Assembly: GCA_019694435.1 (NCBI GenBank)
Contig: JAIBBZ010000001.1
Location: 186,001 to 250,000 of the forward strand
Length of the DNA: 64,000 nt
Direction of reading: 5' to 3'
Source of the DNA: Pirellulales bacterium
GTDB lineage: Bacteria; Planctomycetota; Planctomycetia; Pirellulales; JAEUIK01
Positions within the stretch are counted from its first letter, which is position 1, and every line of letters starts with the position of its first letter. The notes under the pieces are model-generated. The model ran no database searches. It saw nothing but the letters and a program-made list of their open reading frames with translations, and was not told the DNA's origin. This document shows positions 19,507 through 30,900 of this stretch, piece after piece. The position numbers and the translations under genes are program-made.

Positions 19507-20727
19507 ATGAACCAGCCCCTGCCCCATACCGAGCCGTCCGCGCTGGCTGGCAGGCGCGTTTTCCTGGCGGGCAAGCTGGCCGGCATGTCGAAGCGCGAGG
19601 CACAGGCCCAGGTCCGTCGTCACGGCGGCACGCCGGTCGAGCGCACGGCCTCGGGCATCGATCTCGTCGTGATTGGCGAGGCCGAGCTGCTCCCTTCACC
19701 CGGCGTTGCTCCCGACTGGCTCGACGATTCCCTGCGCGCCGCGGCCGACGAGGGTACGATCGAAATCATCACCGAGACGCAGCTCTGGCAGCGGCTCGGA
19801 CTGGTCGACGACGATCAGGACGTGCGCCGACTCTACACGCCGGCGATGCTGGCCAGCCTGTTGAACGTACCGGTCGGAGTGATCCGCCGCTGGCATCGGC
19901 GCGGGTTGATTCGCCCGGTTCGCGAAGTGCGCCGCTTGCCTTATTTCGACTTCTCCGAGGTCGCGACCGCCCGGCGACTCGCCGAGCTGTTGGCGGCCGA
20001 TGTTTCGCCGGCCGCCATCGAGGCTCAGCTCGCCGCGCTGCACCGCTGGCTGCCCGACGTCGAGCGCCCGCTGGCGCAGCTCTCGCTGATCGTCGAAGGC
20101 AAGCATCTGCTCGTTCGTCACGATGACGGCTTGATCGAGCCGGGCGGGCAGAAGCGATTGGATTTCGACGCCTCGGCCAGCGACCGGCCCGCGCAGGCTG
20201 CCGAGGAGGTGGCCAGCGTGCCGGTCGGTGTGTCGCCGGCGGCTGACCGTCAGCCGCTCACGGTGACCGAAATGCTCGACCTGGCTGCCGATTGCGAGGA
20301 CGAAGGCCGACTCACTCCGGCGGCCGAGTTCTATCGGTCGGCGCTCGCGGCCGGTGGGCCCGACGCCGAGACGTGCTTCCGGCTGGCCGAGGTGCTCTAC
20401 CGTAGCGGCGATCTCTCGGCGGCTCGCGAGCGTTACTTCATGGCCACCGAGCTCGACGCCGATTATGTCGAGGCCCGCGCCAATCTCGGCTGTGTGTTGC
20501 TCGAGACCGGCGACAAGGAGCTGGCCGTCGCCGCGTTTGAAGGGGCGCTGGCCTTCCACCCCGAGTATGCCGATGCCTGGTATTTGCTGGCCCGCACGCT
20601 CGACGAGTTGGGCCGGCGCGACGAAGCCTTGCCGCGTTGGCGCCGCTTCCTCGAATTGGCCGCCGGCGACAGCCCTTGGACTGCCGAGGCCCGCGGGCGC
20701 CTCGACGAATCGTTGCGACCGCAGTGA
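19507..20727 (+). CDS. BRCT-MerR-TPR fusion protein
   Basis: 406 residues with three recognisable parts. Residues about 10-95 form a BRCT domain (LAGRRVFLAGKLAGMS, then a GIDLVVIG strand). Residues about 115-190 look like a MerR-type winged helix-turn-helix (LYTPAMLASLLNVPVGVIRRW, then YFDFSEV). Residues about 255-400 hold tetratricopeptide repeats (AETCFRLAEVLYRSGDLSAARERYFMAT and similar). A DNA-binding or adaptor protein is likely. The upstream in-frame TTG at 19438 falls on the terminator, so the ATG at 19507 is chosen. No neighbour points to a target. Confidence 0.8.
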   Translation: MNQPLPHTEPSALAGRRVFLAGKLAGMSKREAQAQVRRHGGTPVERTASGIDLVVIGEAELLPSPGVAPDWLDDSLRAAADEGTIEIITETQLWQRLGLVDDDQDVRRLYTPAMLASLLNVPVGVIRRWHRRGLIRPVREVRRLPYFDFSEVATARRLAELLAADVSPAAIEAQLAALHRWLPDVERPLAQLSLIVEGKHLLVRHDDGLIEPGGQKRLDFDASASDRPAQAAEEVASVPVGVSPAADRQPLTVTEMLDLAADCEDEGRLTPAAEFYRSALAAGGPDAETCFRLAEVLYRSGDLSAARERYFMATELDADYVEARANLGCVLLETGDKELAVAAFEGALAFHPEYADAWYLLARTLDELGRRDEALPRWRRFLELAAGDSPWTAEARGRLDESLRPQ

Positions 20728-20763
20728 GCGCGGCGTATCGGCTGCGCGGTACGAGCGACGCCG

Positions 20764-21213
20764 TTACGCCGCGGCCCCGCCGCGCTCGAACGACAGGAAG
20801 TACTCTCCGCGCACCCACCGACACACGAAGTAGGCGAGCAGGCCGACGGGCCCCAGCATCAAGGTCAAGAATAAACACGGCACCACCACGAGGTGCGGAA
20901 CCCCAATCCGCCGCGCATCGCGCACTTCCCAGGTGCCGATGAACAGATCGAACACCAGGTAGTGCACCCAACCGGCCAGCAGCACCTCGCGGTCGGCGAA
21001 CAGTTTCGCGATCCCGTCGAGCGAGCCAAAATCGCCCTCGGCTCCGTTCAGATTGGTGGCAATCAGCACCAGGTACAGCGCTGCCAGCGCCAACGGCACC
21101 GCGCACGATCCCACGATCCAGTGCGTCACCTTCCAGCCCGGCGCCAGCGCCAACAGCAGCCAAATCGGCAACACACTCGAGTTGGCAATGCTGAACAGCG
21201 TATCGGTCGACAT
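20764..21213 (-). CDS. ABA4-like (DUF4281) membrane protein
   Basis: 149 residues with four predicted helices. The conserved ABA4-like sequence FADREVLLAGWVHYLVFDLFIGTWEVRDA is recognisable from about residue 80 (shared words GWVHYLxFDLFxGxW). The plant homologue ABA4 is needed for neoxanthin formation; bacterial members have no settled role, and carotenoid-related function is only an analogy. The start MSTDTLF at 21213 fits the usual N-terminus; the longer open frame is rejected. It lies in the same direction as the DUF1028 gene, 20 bases downstream of it, so co-transcription is likely. Confidence 0.78.
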   Translation of the reverse strand: MSTDTLFSIANSSVLPIWLLLALAPGWKVTHWIVGSCAVPLALAALYLVLIATNLNGAEGDFGSLDGIAKLFADREVLLAGWVHYLVFDLFIGTWEVRDARRIGVPHLVVVPCLFLTLMLGPVGLLAYFVCRWVRGEYFLSFERGGAAA

Positions 21214-21233
21214 GCGCACGGCTCCTGTTGTGG

Positions 21234-21974
21234 TTACGGCTGATTCACGTCGGGCTGCCAATCGCCCCGCGCTTCGTGTTCGAGCTTTGCATATTGCCGC
21301 ACCAGCTCGCGCACCGCGTCGTCGCTGCGATCGACGTGCAATTCGAGCCAGTAGCCTTCGTGCCCGCGCCGGCAAACGCGAATGCCCGCGGCAAGCCGGC
21401 CGCGATGATCGCCCCCCGCGCGGTCGCCCGCCCACAGGGCCGCGACCAGCCGATCGGCAAAACTGCCCGCGGTGCTCTCATAGCCCTGGGCGATCGCCGC
21501 GATCACCTCGCGTCCCGTGAGCGTATTCCCCTGGCAGGCGTAGTACCGACCCGTTTGACCGCCCCAATAGCGACTGTCGGCCGGCGCCTGGCTGGGCTGA
21601 TGCACCGCCGTGCGACCGGCCTGATCGATCATCGCCAGTTGCCGCTGCTCGGGCCGGTCGTCGCCGGCGAGCAACTGCTCGAGCACACCGGCCGGTGACT
21701 GCCCGGCGGCCAACAGATCGAGTGCCCGCGAGCGCCACTCCGGTACGTGATAGTGCTGCGTGCAGATCGCGCCCACGCCGGCCCTCACCTCGGGTACCAC
21801 GCGCCCGACGGCCGGGTACTTGCTCGCCACGGCCGCGCCCAGCAATCCCGCCTCGGGATCGGCAGCCACGATCGAAAAGGTGGCCGTCTTGTCGGCCGCC
21901 GGGTGCTGCCCGCGCACTGCGGAGCCTGGCCAGCAGACCCAGACGATCCAGACCAGCAACATTAGCCGGCGCAT
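21234..21974 (-). CDS. Secreted DUF1028 protein (Ntn-hydrolase-like)
   Basis: 246 residues with a signal peptide ending near VRG. The mature part shows the DUF1028 pattern: ATFSIVAADPEAGLLGAAVASKYPAVG at the start, then GQTGRYYACQGNTL. DUF1028 proteins are predicted N-terminal-nucleophile-fold hydrolases; substrate unknown. The ATG at 21974 was chosen because the frame upstream is open but lacks any export signal. It probably shares a transcript with the ABA4-like gene. Confidence 0.78.
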   Translation of the reverse strand: MRRLMLLVWIVWVCWPGSAVRGQHPAADKTATFSIVAADPEAGLLGAAVASKYPAVGRVVPEVRAGVGAICTQHYHVPEWRSRALDLLAAGQSPAGVLEQLLAGDDRPEQRQLAMIDQAGRTAVHQPSQAPADSRYWGGQTGRYYACQGNTLTGREVIAAIAQGYESTAGSFADRLVAALWAGDRAGGDHRGRLAAGIRVCRRGHEGYWLELHVDRSDDAVRELVRQYAKLEHEARGDWQPDVNQP

Positions 21975-22260
21975 CAGCGAGCCCCCGGGGGACCTGGAAA
22001 CCGCCCCAGCGTAGCCGCCTGGACCGTATCTCGCCACCGTGGCGGGTAGCGCACAGAGGATGTCGACGCCCGGCGCAAGTCCTCGACGCTTCGAGCTTTC
22101 CGGCCCGCCGCACGGCTCGCCGCGCGACCGATCAGCCTTGCAAAAATGCCCCGTTCTTCTACGCTGAGCGTTTATCGATCGCCTCCCCCGTCGGGGGCGT
22201 CTTTCGAGTTGCGCGCGGTCCGTACCAGCCAGTTTCGTCCAGCCGTTCAAGGCGCAACGC

Positions 22261-23586
22261 ATGGGCCGAGTGCTCTACGACTGGCAGATGAATCCGACGA
22301 CCTGGGCTTACCTGGCGTCGATGATCACCATCGCGGTCTATTTCAAGTTCAGCCGCTTGTGGAGCATCCGTAACTTCGACCTGGTTGGATTGCTCCTGTA
22401 TGCACCCGCCTTGCTGCTGATCGCCAAGGACGGTACCCCCGCCATCCTAGGTTACGCCTGGCTGTTCCTCGTCAGCGCGGGCTTCCTGGTGCGGATGCTC
22501 TGCGACCCGATGCTTGTCCGCCGGCCGCTGCTCGAGGCCAACCTGTCGCCCGGCGGCCTGGTTTTCATGGGCGCTTCGCTGCTGGTCTTCCTGTTCACCA
22601 ACGTCATCACGGCCGAAATCACCGATAGCGATCTGCGCGGCGCGCGCCGGCTCGACCAGATGCTCAGCCGCGTGGCCACGCCTGCCGATCAGACCGATCT
22701 GGTCGAACACGGTCCCGGCTATCCACTCTTGCACATCATCGGCAGCATGCCGAGCAAGGCCCTCGTCGAAATCGATCAGGCCGTGCCCGAGGATCAGCGC
22801 CGCGCCGTCATCCACACCTCGACCACCCGCACGATGGCGATCCTTTCGCATCTGGCCATCGTGTTCGGCATGGTGCTGATGGGCTCGCTGCATTTCCACA
22901 ACGTGCGTACGGGCGTCTCGGCCGCGGCCCTCTACCTGCTGCTGCCCTACACGGCCCACATGGTCGGCCGCGTCGATCATGTGCTGCCCGCCGCGCTCTT
23001 GGTCTGGGCCGCCGTCGCCTATCGCCGGCCGCTCATCGCCGGACTGCTGATGGGCCTGGCCGCAGGGGCCATTTACTATCCGATTTTTCTCTTGCCCTTG
23101 TGGATCAGCTTTTACTGGCAGCGCGGGTTGACGCGGTTCACTCTGGGCTTTGCCGTGACGCTGTCGCTGCTCATCGCCAGCCTGGCGCTGACGTCGATCG
23201 ATTTTGCGGCGTTTCTGGCGCAGGCCCGGCAGATGCTCGGCTGGACCTCGTTGTTACCCGAGGCGGCCGATGGCTTCTGGAGCGGTGGCCGCACCGATTT
23301 GCGCTTGCCGGTGTTTGCGGCGTTCCTCGCCATCGCCGGCAGCCTCGCCATGTGGCCGACGCAAAAGAACCTGGGCACCCTCCTCAGTTGTTCGGCCGCG
23401 ATCATGCTCGGCACCCAATTCTGGCAAGCCCATCATGGCGGCCTCTTTATCGCCTGGTACCTGCCGCTGTTGCTCCTGGCCGTGTTTCGGCCCAATCTGG
23501 AAGATCGCGTCGCGCTGAGCGTGCTGTCCGACGGCTGGTCGCCGCGCAGCCGCGCGCAGCGCAACACAGTGATCCGCGCCGCATAA
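22261..23586 (+). CDS. Polytopic inner-membrane protein, unknown function
   Basis: 441 residues with about ten predicted transmembrane helices. A soluble loop near residues 120-185 contains RGARRLDQMLSRVATP and GPGYPLLHIIGSMPSKAL. The layout (acidic first loop, long loop after helix four, helices to the C-terminus) is reminiscent of GT-C-like or lipid-handling membrane proteins, but no catalytic motif is clear. The following cardiolipin synthase gene starts 64 bases downstream on the same strand, so a link with membrane lipid metabolism is possible but only inferred. Confidence 0.7.
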   Translation: MGRVLYDWQMNPTTWAYLASMITIAVYFKFSRLWSIRNFDLVGLLLYAPALLLIAKDGTPAILGYAWLFLVSAGFLVRMLCDPMLVRRPLLEANLSPGGLVFMGASLLVFLFTNVITAEITDSDLRGARRLDQMLSRVATPADQTDLVEHGPGYPLLHIIGSMPSKALVEIDQAVPEDQRRAVIHTSTTRTMAILSHLAIVFGMVLMGSLHFHNVRTGVSAAALYLLLPYTAHMVGRVDHVLPAALLVWAAVAYRRPLIAGLLMGLAAGAIYYPIFLLPLWISFYWQRGLTRFTLGFAVTLSLLIASLALTSIDFAAFLAQARQMLGWTSLLPEAADGFWSGGRTDLRLPVFAAFLAIAGSLAMWPTQKNLGTLLSCSAAIMLGTQFWQAHHGGLFIAWYLPLLLLAVFRPNLEDRVALSVLSDGWSPRSRAQRNTVIRAA

Positions 23587-23650
23587 CCCCGGCGCGGTCC
23601 GCTGCCCCGCTTCGCATCGTTCGTCGCACCTCCTGCAGGCGCCGCTTCCC

Positions 23651-25069
<1,419 letters not shown>

Positions 25070-25229
25070 CGCACAATCCGCTCCGCCCGGCTCGAAGCCG
25101 GACAGCCCTCCCGCGGCTTGAAACTGGCCCGCAGACCAGCTTGTCGTCCCCCCTGGCCCGTGAAGACAATGGTTCCATGCTCCCCGGGGGGGCGACCGCA
25201 CGTAAAGGTTGACGAAAGCGTGGCGCCGG

Positions 25230-26264
25230 ATGACGCGTGAGCATCGAGCACTCCTGACCATCGCGCGGGTCGCACTATGGATCTTCGCTTGCTGCGCGCC
25301 GGCCGCATATGCCGTCGACGAGCCGCGGCCCGCGACCGGCTTCTTGCTCGAATGGGGCCAACGAGGTTCCGCCCTGGGAGAGTTCGATTTTCCCATTGGC
25401 ATTGCGATCAATTCGGCCGACGAGGTGTTCGTCACCGATTTCTACAACGCACGCGTGCAACAGTTCTCCGATCAGGGCGCGTTCATCGCGGCCTTCCCGG
25501 TGTCGCCTTTCCCCGGCGGAATCGCGCTGGATCGTGAAGGCAACGTCTTCGTTGCGCATGGGGGCATTCCCCCCTCGCGCTACGACCAGCCGAGGCAACG
25601 CGACAAGATCGCCGTCTACTCGCCGCAGGGCAAGCTGCTGCGCGAATGGGGAAAATTCGGCACGGGCGATGGCGAGTTCGACACGCCCGGCGGCATCGCG
25701 ATCGACAAGGACGGCCGCGCCTACGTCTGCGACCAGTGCAATCGCCGCGTGCAAGTCTTCGATACTCAGGGCAACTTCTTGACGAAGTGGGGCCAAAAGG
25801 GCTTCCAACCGGGCGAGTTCGGTGGCGACCCGCACCCGAAGGCGTTCTTTGCCGGCCCGACGTTTGTGGCCTTGGACGGTCAGGGCCATGTCTACACGAC
25901 CGAAGCCATTCTGTGTCGCGTGCAGCAATTCAGCTCGACGGGCAAGCCGCTGGGCCATTGGGGCAGCACCGACGCGAAACCCGGCGGGTTCGGCGACTAC
26001 TTCACGGCCTTCGAGCGACAGATCATGCGCGGTCCGACCGGCATCTGCTTCGACGCCACCGGCCGGGTTTGGGTCAACAGCATCGGCGGGCGCATCCAAC
26101 AGTTCTCCGCCACGGGCGACTACTTGCAGGGCTTCGGCCAGGAGGGAACCGAGGCCGGCGAATTCTACGCCCCGCACGGCCTCGCGATCGACAGCCACGG
26201 ACACTTGTACGTCGTCGACGCCTTCAACCACCGCATTCAAAAGTTCGACGTCAGTGGACCCTAA
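25230..26264 (+). CDS. Secreted NHL-repeat beta-propeller protein
   Basis: 344 residues from the ATG at 25230, with a signal peptide ending near AYA. The mature part holds six NHL-type blades, each with the pattern G-x-F-x-x-P-x-G-I-A-I-D-x-x-G-x-x-Y-V-x-D-x-x-N-x-R-V-Q-x-F (for instance DTPGGIAIDKDGRAYVCDQC and APHGLAIDSHGHLYVVDAFN). A six-bladed propeller usually acts as a binding scaffold. No enzymatic motif is visible. A TTG at 25209 in frame is possible but would lengthen the export signal needlessly. Confidence 0.82.
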   Translation: MTREHRALLTIARVALWIFACCAPAAYAVDEPRPATGFLLEWGQRGSALGEFDFPIGIAINSADEVFVTDFYNARVQQFSDQGAFIAAFPVSPFPGGIALDREGNVFVAHGGIPPSRYDQPRQRDKIAVYSPQGKLLREWGKFGTGDGEFDTPGGIAIDKDGRAYVCDQCNRRVQVFDTQGNFLTKWGQKGFQPGEFGGDPHPKAFFAGPTFVALDGQGHVYTTEAILCRVQQFSSTGKPLGHWGSTDAKPGGFGDYFTAFERQIMRGPTGICFDATGRVWVNSIGGRIQQFSATGDYLQGFGQEGTEAGEFYAPHGLAIDSHGHLYVVDAFNHRIQKFDVSGP

Positions 26265-26266
26265 CT

Positions 26267-26294
26267 GCCCGTTGAAGTAATCAACGGGCTGCTG
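26267..26294. repeat. 28-base palindromic repeat module
   Basis: GCCCGTTGA, a five-base loop and TCAACGGGC form a 9-bp stem two bases after the NHL stop codon. Read on the minus strand, the 28 bases match 25 of 28 positions of the left end of the structured element at 47671. The start CAGCAGCCCGTTGATT is identical in both. It is therefore a dispersed repeat that may also serve as a 3' hairpin for the NHL gene. Confidence 0.65.
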
Positions 26295-26364
26295 GTAGCA
26301 CCTGACCGTTCGGGACCCCTGCTCTCCTGCCTGTCGTTCGCTGCGCCACGGGGCCGACGAACCG

Positions 26365-27480
26365 CTATTCCTTGAGCGGCGTGACGTCCTCGATGTCTTG
26401 CGATTTCTGCTTGTCCAAGGGCAGACGGACCAAGTCTCTCAGTCCGGCGAAATCGATCTTCTTCAAGTCGACCTGGCGGACGCGGCGGTTGTGCTGGGTG
26501 TGGTATTGCATGACCAGGTTCTTGGTGTCGTAGCCCGTCGTCCAGATGGTCGCGCTGCGCATGCCTTTGGTATTGCCCGCACCTTCCCCTTCGGCCGCCC
26601 CCAAAGGGAGGTTGAAGTTGTCCAAGATGCGCAACAGTTCGTACATCGTCTCCGCACCGGTGTCGGTTGGGCGGGCCGATTTGGCGAACGCCACGGCGCG
26701 TACGAACCGCGACGGAGGAGTAAAGTCTCCCGGCAGCCCGATCATCCCGCTACCGCCGCCCAACGGCCTGAAATCCAACTCGTCGATCTGCTTGTCGGGC
26801 AGAGCGACCGGCGAAAGGTTCAGGTAGTTGCGCAGGTTGATCATGTGCCAGTCGTAGTTCGGCGCGTTCGTAATGACTCCCAACGGTGCGTCGTGCACTG
26901 TCGTCTTACCCTGGGTGAATTCGACGACGATCGCCTTGCCGCCTCTTTCCGTAACGATCAGGTGGATGGGCGGGGCGATGCCGATAGCGGGCTCGAGCAC
27001 CCCCACGACGGTCACCTCGGCCAGCGCCCGCCGGACTTCGGCGACCGTCGCGCAGGTGGTCAACAGATACTGGCACAGGTCCAGCGTCTCAATCGTCGTG
27101 GCGGCCTTCGATGGGTCGAGCTTCGCGTACTCGGCGAATCCCGGGTGATAGAAGACGTTGACCGCCAGTCCCTGCTCGTTCATGCCGTCGACGAGATGGT
27201 CCTTTTCGAGCACGTCCAGCCCGACCGCTCCGTACACCGTTTTCCAGACGCGGCCGACCAGCTTGTCTCCCAGGTGGCTCTGGTACTCGTGCCCGCGCGG
27301 AACGAGGACGAGCCGCGATTTCAGGTCGAACGTCCCCCACTCCAAGGTCCGGCCAAACACGACCGCGCCGTCCTTGGCGATCAGCGTGATGCCGGTGCAC
27401 GCGGTCACGTGTTGTGCCACCGCCACGATGGCCATGAGAGCAAGCACGATGGTCGCCGACGGTCTACGAAGCCGCATCAT
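26365..27480 (-). CDS. Secreted linear amide C-N hydrolase (choloylglycine hydrolase/penicillin V acylase family)
   Basis: 371 residues from the ATG at 27480, which has GGAGG seven bases upstream. A signal peptide ends just before Cys28 (VTACTGITLIAKDG), which would become the N-terminal nucleophile after cleavage. Family landmarks follow: GRTLEWG, MNEQGLAVNVFYHP, TNAPNYDWHMINLRNYLNL and a late RSATIWTTGYDTKN. These enzymes cleave bile-salt, penicillin or acyl-homoserine-lactone amides. The substrate here is unknown, and export suggests environmental amides. A decayed fragment of a second copy lies at 31.8-32.0 kb. Confidence 0.87.
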   Translation of the reverse strand: MMRLRRPSATIVLALMAIVAVAQHVTACTGITLIAKDGAVVFGRTLEWGTFDLKSRLVLVPRGHEYQSHLGDKLVGRVWKTVYGAVGLDVLEKDHLVDGMNEQGLAVNVFYHPGFAEYAKLDPSKAATTIETLDLCQYLLTTCATVAEVRRALAEVTVVGVLEPAIGIAPPIHLIVTERGGKAIVVEFTQGKTTVHDAPLGVITNAPNYDWHMINLRNYLNLSPVALPDKQIDELDFRPLGGGSGMIGLPGDFTPPSRFVRAVAFAKSARPTDTGAETMYELLRILDNFNLPLGAAEGEGAGNTKGMRSATIWTTGYDTKNLVMQYHTQHNRRVRQVDLKKIDFAGLRDLVRLPLDKQKSQDIEDVTPLKE

Positions 27481-27984
27481 GAAAGCACCTCCGCATTTCG
27501 TGAGAACACACAAGCCCACTTACGCGCAGGTATTCGGCGGCCCTGCGCAGCAGGAAACCGCCGTCCCCCCGTCAATTGCGGCAACCAGTTTACCCGTACG
27601 TTTGAACCGCACGACCATCAACGCGAGCCTGACCGTGACCGCCTCGTCCAATCTTCACCGGCGATCATTCCAACTTCATGCCAAATTCAAGCTCAGCGCC
27701 GATGCCTTGTAGGAACCTCAGCATCTGCCCGACGACGACCAAAGTAATCTTGCGCTCACGGCCGAACTCCCCCCCACCCCACGAAAACCACTGCCCCCTC
27801 AGACGCCCGCTTCGGCCAACCGCCAACCGCAACCACCGAAAACAAGGCCTGGCCATGCACTCGATCTAGGCGACCAAAGCGGTTTCCCTGCCTGGCGGTC
27901 GCGATTCCAGCAGGGTCCATCCTCGCCGAGCAACACCGCTTGTTGAGCGATTGCGTTGCACCACTGCGGCCCCGAAATCGAGAT
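27481..27984. other. Intergenic region between amidase and HEAT-protein genes
   Basis: 504 bases with no intact gene. It carries the upstream region of the amidase gene and, on the minus strand, a 30-codon stretch resembling the C-terminal end of an XRE-type antitoxin, listed separately. No terminator or promoter is certain. Confidence 0.45.
27668..27757 (-). pseudogene. Possible remnant of an XRE-family antitoxin C-terminus
   Basis: Reading toward lower coordinates, the frame ends with MLRFLQGIGAELEFGMKLE and a stop. The phrase LRxFLxxIGAELE resembles the end of XRE-family antitoxin/regulator domains (typically LRxxIEAMGGELE). No helix-turn-helix precedes it and no toxin gene adjoins. Similarity is short and judged by eye, so this is a weak call. 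Confidence 0.22.
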
Positions 27985-30900
27985 TTATTCGGCCCGGAGC
28001 AAACGCTGTGCCTGCTCGGAGACCTGCTCCGACGAAGATCTGGCCCACTTTTCGACTTGGGGTCGCAGGGCGTCGGGTAGCGCACGCAGCGGTGCGAGAA
28101 TTTGCAGTAGCGCCAATTGCGTGTTTGGGCTTTCGTCGCCGGCATGCCTGGCCACGAGCTCAACCACCGCCCTTGTTCCGGCGCGGTCGAACACCTCGAG
28201 GGCTTCGCTGCGGCGGTCGTCGACTTGCTGCTTCCATTGCTTTCTTGCCTGCTCGTCACCGGGACCCTGCCCTGGATCGGCCAGCTTTGCCAGCTCTTCG
28301 AGCGCGGCAGGGAAACCGCGTTCATCTCCGCGAAAAGCAAGTGCGGCCGCCAATCGCAGCCGATTGGACTTGCGGTTCGAGACTTCTGGAATCTCGCGAC
28401 CATACGCTTCGCGCAACACGTCGACGGCGTCCGGCGATTCGAGATTGCGCAGATACCTGATCGCGTCATGCCAGACGTCGGCGCTGGCCTGAGATTCGAG
28501 CAGGACACGGACAGCAGGCACGAAGTCCGCCCGACTGGTATGCGCCAGCGCGTAGATGGTATCGATATCGCCGCGGCGCACGCGGCGGTCGATGAAATCG
28601 AAGGCCGCGTCGTCGTAGCCGAGAATGGCAGTCAGGTATCCATGGACCTCTCGATAGCCGTCGAAGTCTCGGCGAGCTTCGAGGCGATCGATCGCGTCGG
28701 TCAAGATCTGCACGTTTCTTGCATCTTGAAGGTTGCCTAACAACGTCGCCAGCTGCTCGGCACGGTGGCCCGTTCCTGCAAGTTCCCGGCTGTGCTCGGA
28801 CTGGACAACCGTGGCACCGTCGATGTAAGCGTTCATCATCCCTTGCACCAGGCGCACGGATGCATCACTGCGAACGGTGGCCAAAGCGACGAGCGCTTGC
28901 CCGGCCACAGCGATCTGGGCAAAACGGCCAGGATCGTCGGCCGCCGATTCCTGTCGGGTGAGCATCGCTTCGATTTGACCAAGGCCTTCGTCGCGACGCA
29001 GCAGACACAGGGCGATTCCCGCCGCAGCTCGTACATTCGCGTCTTCATGCTCGAGCAGTCGCAGCGAGGGCGCGGCGACCCGCTGGTCATTCGCAAAGCC
29101 AAGCAGCCGGATCGCGGTCGCGAGCATGGCCGGCTCGCGCGCGCGATCGACGATTTCCAACAAGCGATCCGCGTACGGTTGCAGGAGATCGACCGGCGCT
29201 TCGTGCTCGACCGTTTGCCGACGCCAACGGCCCGGCGTGTTGAACAGGCCGTCATCGAGCGTCTCGACGAGCTGCGAGTCAATTTCCTGAAGCGCCGCTC
29301 GCCAACAACCGGGATCGTCGGCAGCCAGCAAGGTTTCCAGGGGAAACACCAGACCGCGGTCGTCCAACATGCCCCACAGGGTTCCCACGGGGGCGCTGGT
29401 TGTGTCCCCCCGGCTCAGGCCGATGGCCACCGTGCTGACTCTGTCGTCCCCAAACGGTCTGGGCAACGCGACGCCCCAGGTCGCGTCGACAAGGTAATCT
29501 ACGACTTTCACTTTGTCGCTTTTCGCGCCGGCAGAAAGCAGCCGGCCGGCGGGATCGAAAACAGCGACAGACGTCTCGAAGACGAACTCATTCATTCGGT
29601 CACGAGAAGCGAAATGAACGGCGGCGACGAGCCCTCCGTCGCGTTCCGTTTGCAGCGCGACATCCACCAGCCGCGTCTCGCCAGAAGCATCAGCAACCGC
29701 GCGCAACGGCACTGCGCCGGCGCCGACCACGGGTCGACACGCGGCCAAGCGGCGCAACTCGGCATCGGGCAGCTGCGACGTGTCTCCGAGACCGTCGATT
29801 ACAAATCGAGCTACCGCGCTCAACGCGCGCGAGCGGCCAAACGACGCCACGGCGGTGAACTGGTCATTCTCGTCGGCGAAAACGCCCTGGGCCGCCTGAA
29901 GCAGTCGATCGTCCGCATCCAGCAGCAGGACGCGCACGGTTTGTCCGGCGGTAACTCCCTTGCGCTCCGCCTTGCATCGTAGGATCAGATTCCGCTGCGC
30001 GTCCAACGTAAACGCGGCGGAGGCCGGGCCGATGGTCATCTGCCTGCCCAACCTGAACGTCAAGGTATTGACGGTCTGAGTTACAGTGTTGTCGCCTCTC
30101 GCATCTGCCTCGAATACCTCGCGGTAGGCCTGCACCTGTCGCTCGACATCGTCAGCCAGCGTCGACTTCCCGTCGATTCGCGCGACATTCACCGTACCGC
30201 GAACCTGTTCACCGGACGAAAACGAGGCCGCGACGGTTTTGAGCAGCCATTGTCGCCCAGCGACCAATTGGAAATCGTAGTGACACGCGAAGTAATCCTT
30301 CGATTCGACGTCGATGCCCAGCGGCACGAGCGAACCGGCTTCGCCGGCGACCGGCGTGTACCCTGCAAAGTCGATCTCAAAGCGTCGATCATCCCGATCG
30401 CAGACGAGCGTTTCGTGCAGCGGCACCAGCCGCTGCTTGTCGATGTAAAGCACCTCGTACGCCGGCCGGAGATCATGCAAGTAGCACCGTGAGCTGAAAC
30501 CGAGCATCACACCGCAACCGAGCCGCGCCGATCGCGGGTGCGAGCTAATCGTGGCGACGTGACAGGGCGTGCCGTTCCATTGGCCGTCGGCGATTTCGAC
30601 GCGGCAATCGTCGAGCATGCGCCCTAGCTCGAATAGCGGCAGATCGAACCGACAGCCCATGAGCGCATTGCGGCGGAGCCGAGTGTCAGCCTCCGGGTTC
30701 CGCGAATCGGCCAAGGCGGCGTGAACAAATGCCCGCGGATCATTGCGATGCGCTTGTCCAGTGCGGCCGTCGGGGAGCACGATCCGGCGCTCGCCGGATG
30801 GACTAGCTTCGAAGACCACCAGCCCGTCGCGCCTGAACACACACGTTTCGGTGACGTCGTCTCGCTCGACGTGAAACTCGTATTCGAGCGTGTCGAACGC

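Noticed and set aside
28765-29982. Plus-strand 405-codon frame inside the HEAT gene
   Set aside because: Antisense to a good gene with a strong ribosome site; its composition is that of a shadow frame.
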